Below are positions 55,830 to 64,000 of a stretch of DNA of 64,000 nt, piece by piece; positions within the stretch are counted from its first letter, which is position 1, and every line of letters starts with the position of its first letter. The stretch comes from Megamerina dolium (lineage: Eukaryota > Arthropoda > Insecta > Diptera > Megamerinidae), in the NCBI GenBank assembly GCA_963854835.1, contig OY978525.1, positions 31,891,253-31,955,252 on the forward strand. The letters are read 5' to 3'. A program made the translations under genes and the position numbers. The notes under the pieces were generated by a model. That model saw nothing but the letters and a program-made list of their open reading frames with translations. It made no database searches and was not told where the DNA came from.

Positions 55830-56640
55830 AAAGTATGTTTTAGAGTTTCAAACTTCATACTCTTTGCATATAAATATATGACAATTGTGCTGACACTCAC
55901 CATATGAGCTCAGTTTTATCATAAAACAATTGTTGTGTAAAATGGGCTTAATCGGACGAAAACTACGTCCAGCTGCCATACAAAAGTATATTTTCATATG
56001 TATATTATTCCAAATTTTTGGGTAAAATTATACAGCTATCGTGCTGAAATTGAGTTCATAAAATTATATTCACTAATAAATTAACAGATTTGAGTTTTCA
56101 GGCAAAATCGGGTGAAAGCTACGCACAATTTCTATACCAAAATATTTAATTTTTGCATATTTTTCACATTTTTTGCACGAAAATATAAAGTTATCAGACC
56201 GAAATTTGGTTATATTTACTAATAAATAGATATGCTTGTAAATGTTCGAAATTGGCTAAAAACTACACCTACATCCCATACAAAAAAATGTTTCAGTGTG
56301 CACACTTTCATCATTTTGCGCACGAAAATATGAAACAATACATACGAAACTTCATTCGTACGATCATATATAACAAAGAATATATATATTTGAGAATGGG
56401 CGTAATCGTATAAAATGCACACCTACCTCCCATACAAAAGTTTGTTTCCGTATCTATATTTTCACCTTTTGAGGCAATCGAGATGAAACTGAAACCACAC
56501 GATCATATTTATTAACAAATACATATATTTGATAATGGGCGTAATCGGATGAAAATCATGCCTATCTTTCATACAAAAGTTTATTTCCGTATATATATTT
56601 TCACATTATGCATGAATATATAAAGCTATCAAGCCAATGA
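55830..56640. repeat. Degenerate tandem array, type B/F (about 120-150-bp unit)
   Basis: Five to six diverged units containing CCATACAAAAGT or CCATACAAAA (for example near 55978, 56275, 56432 and 56570), plus TTTTCACxTTTTGC and CGAAAATATAAAGCTATCA. It resembles the shorter arrays at 17.9 and 36.8 kb. It lies upstream of Gr-E. Confidence 0.75.
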
Positions 56641-57172
56641 AGCCATTAATTAGAGTGTTCAAAATAGATAATAAAGCTTGGCTTCCTTTTCGACAAATGT
56701 GGAAGCCATCAAATAAACGATAAAGTATTTCCAAAATATTGAAAGGGGTCCACTAATAGAAGCTTTCACTTGCGGCTTACTTATCGAACAAATCAAATGA
56801 AATTATTACAAGCAAGTACTATACAAATATTTAGTAATAATAATAATCAATTAAAGGTATTCATTCATGTATATATAGTGTCAGTTATAGAAAGCATTAT
56901 TGGTGTTGTGTAATGATAAAATGTCATTAGGGATTGACGTTTATTTAAACAGGTAATTAGAGAAAGTGTAATTGATACAAATCATTTAATATATAATCTT
57001 TTACAATCCATAAGACCATCTAAGTATGTAGAAGAACTCCATTGACTACTATCTACAATCATCGCTGTCATTACGTGTAAAACGTCGTCTTGCAAGCAAT
57101 AACAACGGAACATTTTTCTTTGTGTGTGTGATGGGTGCCTTGCTAAACGGAGAAAGAAAAAAAGAAACAAAA
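56641..57172. other. Gr-E upstream region
   Basis: No gene. 56950-57172 includes the region before the start. An in-frame ATG upstream at 57122 is not the likely start (see rejected). Confidence 0.5.
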
Positions 57173-58541
57173 ATGAAAAAATCACTACGTCAGCATTTAG
57201 TGGAAAAAATCTTGAGAATATCCTATTACTATTCGTTGCTGATTGGACTCTTTCCAGCACCATTGGATATGAAAAAAATGAAATTTCGCAAATCGAAAAT
57301 GTTCATCATTTATTCAATGGTCATACATGTTTTCATATTGATGCTAATACCGCTCACCTATATACATTATCTGTTTGAGAAGAGTTATATGGTTGATAAA
57401 CCAATACTCATGTGGACCTATACGATAGCGAATGCAACAAAAATCTTTGCCATATTATCACTGTATTGGCAAGTGTGGTTTAATCGTCAAACAATTATGC
57501 ATGCATTTCAAGCGTATATTGATTATTTGATACAATACCGGGATGAGTTGACCATAAGTGCTGCCAATGATCATCCAACGCATGAGCGTTGCATAGTCAG
57601 CGAATTGCGTATCGCTGAAAAACAACATCTTATATCGTGTACCATTGACAAGTACATCATTTATCGATTCATCATTACGAATGGAAGTGCTCTCTTTTCG
57701 ACCATTATCATTTTAAATATGGATCGTCATCGCAATATAACTTTGATCGCATTGGTGTTGGCCACTTATACTCTGGCCACCATTGTTCTCACAGCCATGA
57801 GTCAATATTACTATGTACTATGCCAATTGTATCGTCAATTTGCCTATATCAATGTTGCAGTACATGAACTGCAACACGAATTACGATACATTTCGGAATT
57901 AGATGTCATTCATACGCCATGGTGTATGAAGGATCATCTAATGGTAGCTGAGAAAATACAACGTTTAACGCAACGTCTCTCAACACTGGCTATTATGCAT
58001 TTCAATTGCTACTGCATGACACAGCGTATTTTTCGTATTTTTAGTGTACCAGCTGCTGCGGTCATGTTGAAAATGTATGCTGCAAATGTGAACGTTGTCT
58101 ATCATGCGGTGCTGTTCTTAAGCAATGACATCACCGTTGATGCTGCTGCCAATCTAAATGGTGTACTTGTAATAATTCTATTCTATTGGGATCTTGTACT
58201 GCTAATCGGTGTCATTGATGGTGTCCTTACATCGTGCAATGAGACGGGTCAATTATTGCGTGAGTGTAGTGAATTTTTGGAATTACGTCGATGTCGTGGA
58301 ATTGTTCGTGCTGTATGTAGCTGAATATATTTTCTGTGCACATCAAATTATTGCCTCTTGAATTTATTTTTCCACATATTTGCAGTTGGAAGATTTTAGC
58401 AATTACTTACGTTGCAATAAATTACAATACAAACTATGTGGCCTCTTCGAAATCAATCGTGAAATGAGCTTGAATTATTTTCTAACATCTCTGGTCAAAG
58501 TGACAGTTCTAATGCAATTGGAAATGCTTGCTGAACAGTAA
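57173..58541 (+). CDS. Gr-E: Gr22-like gustatory receptor, intact
   Basis: A 431-residue receptor from exons 57173-58312 and 58386-58541, with a 73-bp phase-0 intron (donor GTATGT after a GCT codon, acceptor CATATTTGCAG). Start Met 57173 gives MKKSLRQHLVEKIL, aligning with Gr-B, Gr-C and Gr-D. Marks: LFPAPLDMKKMKFRKSK, YSMVIHVFILMLIPLTY, CNETGQLLRECSEF before the donor, and CNKLQYKLCGLFEINRE and VKVTVLMQL in the last exon. A loop of about 18 extra residues (ISAANDHPTHERCI and neighbours) after the second membrane span is absent from the other copies. It is more divergent, in opposite orientation, and not part of the recent duplication. A poly(A) signal-like AATAAA occurs at about 58615. A likely chemoreceptor; ligand unknown. 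Confidence 0.92.
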
Positions 58542-58799
58542 TCAAATTATTTTGTATTTTATGCATGGATTTGTGTAGGTAAAAATGGTCACTTCTTTGG
58601 GCAAAATATTACTTTTAAATAAATAAATGCATTACAACTTTTATTCCAATATGTATTATGGTACCATTAAAATACAATTCTATAATCCCCTTTCTTATCA
58701 GATGACGCAGATGTGATGCATAATAACTGGCAATGCTGTACTCTGTGTTTTTGTGACAGTTATTTCTTCAACAACTTCTTCTTTGTTATTTCTTCGACA
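58542..58799. other. Gr-E downstream flank
   Basis: An AATAAATAAATG stretch at about 58615 could serve as poly(A) signal. Otherwise nothing. Confidence 0.5.
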
Positions 58800-60240
58800 A
58801 AATAATGCTCTTTACAAATTTTCAAGCCATTGGATTTGTAAACAAATATAGTCCCCATATTAAATGTTCATATTTTCAAATCAAAATTGATAAAATTGTA
58901 TGAACACTATCATTATTTTTGAATTTATCATCCTAAAAAGTAGGATATTGAATTTTTTCACCGCACGGATACTTCTAACTAAATTCCAAGCAATTTTTCC
59001 CATAAATAAATATAGTCGCCATATAAAATTTGCCCATCAATATTACAAAAACTGTAATTTGTATTAGACTATGATTATTTTCGATTGAAATAACTTCAAA
59101 TTATGATTGAAGCTCTACTGTGAAAAACAAATAAAATAATTAAAGATGCAATAATGAAACAATAAACGTTATCCACATACAAAGTTTCGATTTTTGTTCA
59201 AAAGAAGAACATTTTTGTATGGTGATCATATTCATGTACGAACGTAATGTCTTAAAATTGTATATAGACATAGTAGTCTATTCACAAATAAAACTTATGG
59301 AATTTCATGAAGTTTCATTAAATATTATTGGTAATTTTCATAAAAATTTTTCGATTTTTGGTTCGAAAAGTAGAAATTTTATATGGGAACCATATTTATT
59401 TATAAATGCAATAACTTCACATTTTGTGTCAAATAATATTTTCGTGAAAAAATAAGATTAAAAGAATTTTGTGAAGATCCTTAAAATAATAATGGTAGCC
59501 TTCACACAAATTTATGGTTTTTTAAATAAAAATGTGACTAACTTGTATGGAAACTTTATTTATTTTCCAACGGAATATCTTTAAATTTGACACAGAGTAT
59601 TATTTTGATACATAAATTAAATTTACAAAATTTCATGACGATTGATGAGAAAATGTTGGTATTTTCCATACAAACTTGTCAATTTTTTTGAACATTTTGC
59701 ATTGGCACTATGCTTAATTGCAAACAGAATGGCTTCGAATTTCGTATGTAGTATTATAGTTATGAGGAAATCAAATTTACAGAATTTTATGGAAATTTAC
59801 AACAAAATATTGATACCTTTCATACAAACCTATCGGTTATTTTTAACATTTTGTATTGGTACTACGCTTATTTGTGAACAGAAATACTCCGAATTATGTG
59901 TGATATATTATTTTTATATTCAAATTATTTTTTGAAAGATTTATTAAAATTAATTAAAAATTAATGGTACCATCCATGCAAATTTGTTGATCTATTTTAG
60001 AAAAACTCCAAATTTGTATGGTTACTATGCTTATTTGTATACTAAGTAATTTCAAATTTTGTGCGGAATATTATTTTGTTATAAAAATAGGGTTCACATA
60101 ATTTTATGAAGATTAATTAGAAAATTATTCTACCTTCCATACAAGTTTATTGAGATAATAAAAATTTTTTATGAGTACTGTGTTTATTAATGAACGAAAC
60201 AATTTTTATAAATTAATGTTATGCTTTAATCGGGAAAAAT
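58800..60240. repeat. Degenerate tandem array, type D-like
   Basis: About eight diverged units. Each holds an AAATATAGTCCCCATA or CATACAAATTT word and a stretch like GAATTTCATGAAGAT, as in the 45.6-47.3 kb array. Positions of CATACAA words are about 59178, 59502, 59666, 59820 and 60139. No gene was supported; the 60-100 codon ORFs are low-complexity. Confidence 0.7.
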
Positions 60241-60481
60241 CGTTTTCTTAAAAAAAATTTCCTATAAATATTTTGTATGGACAAACATGAGAAAACAACT
60301 ACCACAACTGCTTAGCTCTCAAAATCAATATTAAAACTCATTAAAAATCAATCACATCCTATCTATGTACGATTTTACTAACCCGCATATGCATTTTTTC
60401 ATCCTAGACTGGTTTGATTGAATCACTAAAATGTTAATTTCATTGTTTTCTCACAAAACATGCCATTTATGAATTCCTTTG
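60241..60481. other. No gene seen
   Basis: AT-rich interval between the array and the SINE. Confidence 0.4.
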
Positions 60482-60492
60482 TATTTACATAT

Positions 60493-60854
60493 AAAAAAAA
60501 ATAAATATATGGCACTTAAAGCCCCAAAGGGCTCATTGGCCGAGTTTCTCTTCCATTACTGTTGTGCGTCTTAAATTTTAGACAGTATTAGAAGGGACCT
60601 ACTTATTTTAGCCGGTTCCGAATGGCAGAACACTTGTGACATCACTTTTTCTGAGCTTTGTCACAGAGTTCTTTTAGAAGCTTTTTCATGGCAAGTTGTT
60701 ACTGTCGGAAGAATTGGCAATTGCTTGCCGACAGGTGGGTACCATTCGAAAGAAAAATCTTATCGATATTAAATTTGTTATGCATCAGCCGGAGATTGAA
60801 CCACGACCTACAGATCAGAATGCGAACACACTAACCACTGAGCTACGGCACCCT
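60493..60854 (-). repeat. tRNA-derived SINE, copy 6 (complete, with target duplication)
   Basis: Complete, with the tRNA-like head at the right and an oligo-T tail on the element strand (A-run at 60493-60500 on plus). TATTTACATAT is duplicated at 60482-60492 and 60855-60865. Its body is nearly identical to the copy at 17.2 kb, so both inserted recently. Confidence 0.9.
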
Positions 60855-60865
60855 TATTTACATAT

Positions 60866-61115
60866 ATTTAATTATTATTATGACATTAATACTGATTCAT
60901 TAATAAGTACACATAATATATACTCGTATATTAATTCTGTCAATATTGAATTTCTATTGGATACCACAATGATGATGATCATAATGATAATGTATATACT
61001 CATATTTACAGACATTAGAGATTTACTTACTAATATTAATTATGCGTATTTATATTTCATCTAGACAGTGTTAATTGGTAAATGTTTGAAATGCACTGCA
61101 TGTAATATATTATAT
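60866..61115. other. No gene seen
   Basis: AT-rich, no recognisable feature. Confidence 0.4.
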
Positions 61116-62599
61116 GTACATTAGGATGGATCACGAAAAATTTATCAACATTTCACCTCTAGTTTGAAAATTTATGTTAAAAACTTCTCGGGACAAAAGA
61201 ACATTTTTTTTGTAACAGTTTTTACTTGTGGATTTTTAAAAATTGTAGCTTGTTGAAAAGCTATCAGGGATATAAATTCTTAATATAAAACTATGAAATT
61301 GAATCAGCCCCTAAAAACTCATATTAGGTTCCCCTGATTCGACCCCTTTTTTCAAAGGTTTTTCCATCAAAAATTGAAAGCCATTGAAAAATCCATAAAC
61401 TGTTCCTTTTGAAAAGTGTAACTAACTCTAAAACTAAAGGAGTAATAGGTTAGGTTAGTAATACAACGCGGATATTCCTTTTACCATTCACTCGTTGAAC
61501 CAACCTGAGTTTTTAATCAACTTTAGGAGGTTATTAATTTCAATCTGGAATATTACTGCTAGGTCATTAATTTGATACTGACACAGAAATTGTTTCCGCA
61601 TCTTGCACAAAGCATGGCAGGTGCATAGCAGATGTGAGACGGTCTCAAGCTCCTCCTCATCTCAGCAGCTTCTGTAAAAGTCATGTGCGAGATGGTCCAG
61701 GCCCAATCTCGCAGCGTGTGGCCGGTGACCACTTCCACATAGGTCGAAATATCTAGTCTGCTAAGTTCAATAAGCTAACGTGTGGGTTTCCTACTGATTT
61801 TTGGCCACAGCAAAATTCAGTTTCCAATTTATGCTTGCATGTGGCAATAGGAATCCCTAAACCTGTATTTTCTTCTGCTTTGCAGTTTCCTTGTATATCT
61901 CTGTGCCCAGACACCCAGCACAGGAGAATGTTATGCTGACCTGCAATCTCATCGAGAGATCTGCGGCAGTCAGGAATGGTCTTAGATTTAATCAGAATGA
62001 AGTTCAGGGCTTTGAGTAATAACGAAATATAATTTTCAAAAAGGATTAATAATTATCTAACCGTAAATGTAAAATTTTTGAAAGCAGTTTCTATAGAAGC
62101 CCTGATTTTTTACCGGCATTTCTCAAATATCTTTTGTTACTCATTTCTGTGCCAAGCAAAAAGAGCCCGAAATTGAGCCCAGAGCATTAAATGAGCAACA
62201 TATTGCCTATGAGAAATACCCGGTAGGCTTAAGTTGCACTTTAACGGAAAGAAATTGATTCGATGTGGTTCCTTTTTAAAAATAAACCACTTGATATTCA
62301 TAGTATATTATTGATGCCTACACTTCTTTAATGCCTTTGATGATTTTGGTTGTTAAAAAGAAACTGCTTTCTATGAGGAGATATGAACCCGTATTGAAAA
62401 TTTCACCGCTCCTATCATTTTTAAAAGTCGGACAATCAACAATTGTGCTATGATAAAACAGTTCTAAAAAAGGTGGTGGTTCTAAAAGGGTTAAAAATAT
62501 ATTTTTGTCCCGAGAACGTTTCAACATAAATTTTGAAGATAGGGTTGAAATTTTGGAACTTTTTTTTGTGTATGGGGAGCGATCCACCTTAATGTACAC
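61116..62599. mobile_element. Long-inverted-repeat element, split by a LINE relic
   Basis: Outer ends TGTACATTAGGATGGATC (left) and its complement GATCCACCTTAATGTACA (right) are inverted. The inverted similarity continues with gaps for about 85 bp, including AAAATTTATGTT near 61170 and its complement near 62525. The ends (TTAAGGTGGATC on the complement strand) resemble those of the 50.5 kb element. Between the halves lies a LINE remnant (61446-62030). Confidence 0.6.
61446..62030 (-). pseudogene. LINE RNase H and C-terminal zinc tail fragment
   Basis: Minus-strand reading: CRRSLDEIAGQHNILLCWVSGHRDIQGNCKAEENTG covers the end of an RNase H domain (normally PGHxxIxGNxxAD). Then LGLDHLAHDFYRSC, DEEELETVSHLLCTCHAL shows the Cys/His tail. 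Stops interrupt it. It belongs to the same LINE type as 690-2130. It is nested in a DNA-element-like repeat. Confidence 0.7.
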
Positions 62600-62785
62600 T
62601 ATGTAGTATTATATAGGTACAATAAGTGCATACATACTCGTTCATATTGGTCATATTTTCATATGACCATATTGAGTTATTAAATATTAATTCGTCTAAC
62701 ATAATATCATTGAATATTATTAAAGACAAATGTGTTAGATACTTCTGTGTGTAGTTTATGAGATTAAAATAAATGGTAATAACTA
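62600..62785. other. No gene seen
   Basis: AT-rich interval, no recognisable feature. Confidence 0.4.
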
Positions 62786-63930
62786 CAGGGTGATTTTTTA
62801 GCAACTTTCTCCTTGGCAACACTTTTTTGGCAGCTCAGCTGTTTTCGTGTAACATGTTACTGTCAAGCATGTTCAGTTTGGTGTATAATATAACCATGAA
62901 TCCACATACAAACGAACAAAGCTTGCAGATTATTGAATTTTATTATCAAAATGCATGCTTGGTTCATTCATTCATTCATTTTATGGTCAGCTTGGGCGAC
63001 CTTCTGAGGCGGCTATTCGGAATCTTGTGACTAAATTTTGCACCAAATTTACATTATTGGACATTAAACCAGCAACACGCATACGTACAGTGCGGATAGA
63101 GGAAAATATCGCAGATGTATCCGCCAGTGTCGCAGCAATTGGGTTTCTGTAAATTTTGCGAAACGATTTGGGTGTAATACCTTTAAAAATAAAGCTGGTG
63201 AAAGAATTGAAGCCACACGACCCATCAGAACGGCTAACTTTTGGTGAATGGGCGCTGGCAAAGTTGGATGAAGATCCACTTTTTCTGGTTGAATGGATAC
63301 GTAAATAATCAAAATTGCCGTATTTGATGAGAAGAGCAGCCAGAAACATTGCAACAACTGCCAATGCATCTCGAAAAATGCACTGTTTGGTGTGGATTAT
63401 GGGCCGGTGGCATCATTGGACCGTACTTTTTCAAAGACGACGAAGGCGGGAACGTTACTATGAATGGCGAGCGCTACAGTGCAATGATTACAAACTTTTT
63501 TTTTGTTTGAAATGGAAGAGCTGGACTTGGCTGATATGTGGTTTCAACAAGACGGTGCCACATGCCAAACAGCACGCGAAACAATTCCCCAATTGAGAGG
63601 TGAGTTCGGTGAACAGTTTATTGCACGTTTGGACCCTGTCAATTGGCCATCTAGATCGTGCGATTTAACGCCTTTAGACTATTTTTTGTGGGTCTATGTC
63701 ACGGCTCACGTCCATAGCTACACGCCCGCAATGGTTGACGCACTGGAAGCCAATATTGAAGAATTTATTCGTGAGATGTCGTCCGATATGTTGGAGGCAG
63801 TATGCCAAAATTGGACCCAGCGTATGAACCATTTGAGGCGCAGCCGCCGTCCTCTTCAAACATTGAATTATATAGATCGTTCTATCGACACAAATAAATC
63901 AAATCTGAAGGCTCTTAAAAAATCACCCTG
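62786..63930 (+). mobile_element. Mariner-like element (DUF4817-type), nearly full length, decayed
   Basis: Ends CAGGGTGATTTTTTA (left) and its complement (right). 1145 bp, the long counterpart of the deleted copy at 38.3-39.1 kb. The transposase is broken. The expected TA precedes the left end; the base context at the right is less clear. Confidence 0.85.
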
Positions 63931-63931
63931 A
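62896..63931 (+). pseudogene. Mariner-like transposase, multiply frameshifted
   Basis: Start ATG 62896 (MNPHTNEQSLQIIEFYYQN). The frame is soon lost, but pieces continue: RPSEAAIRNLVTKF, ENIADVSASVA, and the central region. The last ORF (63503-63931) is clean: LDLADMWFQQDGATCQTARE with the second catalytic Asp, WPSRSCDLTPLDYFLWVYV with the third, and WTQRMNHLRRSRR near the end. The stop codon falls in the right terminal repeat. An insertion/deletion near 62960, with ATTC repeats, shifts the start region. Confidence 0.8.
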
Positions 63932-64000
63932 AGTAGGTGTTTACATGAAAATTTAACTAAAATGCAATAGTTACGTAGTAAGAAGAAGAAGAAGATATGA
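63932..64000. other. Window end, no gene seen
   Basis: The last 69 bp are AT-rich with a short GAA run. Confidence 0.5.

Noticed and set aside
57122..57172. In-frame upstream Met of Gr-E (MCVMGALLNGE)
   Set aside because: Other family members start at MKKS, and the extra residues are hydrophilic and unmatched.
61440..61460. GGTTAGGTTAG stretch resembling the insect telomere repeat TTAGG
   Set aside because: Only about two units, and it lies at the 3' end of a LINE relic; flies usually lack TTAGG telomeres.

Overview
This is eukaryotic, AT-rich, intron-containing DNA from an insect, most likely a higher fly (Diptera, Brachycera). The reasons are several gustatory receptor (Gr) genes of the fly Gr22-like type with short introns and conserved phase-0 splice sites, mariner, Tc1-like and jockey-like elements of insect type, a tRNA-derived SINE, and imperfect long-period repeats typical of fly intergenic DNA. 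A tephritid fruit fly is a plausible guess, but the sequence alone does not prove it.

The host genes are chemoreceptors. Four Gr genes or remnants lie on the minus strand between about 10.4 and 36.1 kb, in + strand order: Gr-A (10384-11711, one frameshift), Gr-B (19232-20579, intact), a deleted relic (24880-25312), Gr-C (27863-29176, intact) and Gr-D (34837-36126, intact). Gr-C and Gr-D are recent duplicates. Gr-E (57173-58541, intact) is on the plus strand. Each intact gene has a long first exon with six membrane segments, a 63-88 bp phase-0 intron, and a last exon of about 52 codons carrying the seventh. The intergenic blocks between the relic, C and D are also recognisable duplicates, so the cluster grew by tandem duplication.

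The rest is mostly mobile DNA. The most unusual element is a young LTR retrotransposon at 21046-24849. It has nearly identical 437/441 bp LTRs, a primer binding site, a polypurine tract and a 4 bp target duplication. Its single 952-codon ORF joins a SAP-domain Gag with two zinc knuckles directly to a complete DD35E integrase; protease, reverse transcriptase and RNase H are absent. Six copies of a tRNA-derived SINE are present, two with perfect target duplications. Others are two jockey-like LINE copies, relics of RNase H-bearing LINEs, relics of at least two mariner families, three groups of another mariner-like transposase, a Tc1-like element with about 125 bp inverted repeats, a hAT relic, and several MITE-like elements, including a PIF/Harbinger-like one with TAA duplications and TTAA-bounded ones.

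Several long gene-free stretches (about 7.0-8.3, 17.9-18.3, 36.8-37.3, 45.6-47.3, 53.75-54.9, 55.8-56.6 and 58.8-60.2 kb) are degenerate tandem arrays. Most of them repeatedly contain the motif CCATACAAA or its complement. No CRISPR, rRNA or true tRNA gene was seen. Apart from the Gr genes and the LTR element ORF, almost every long ORF is a fragment of a decayed transposon or a shadow of another frame.
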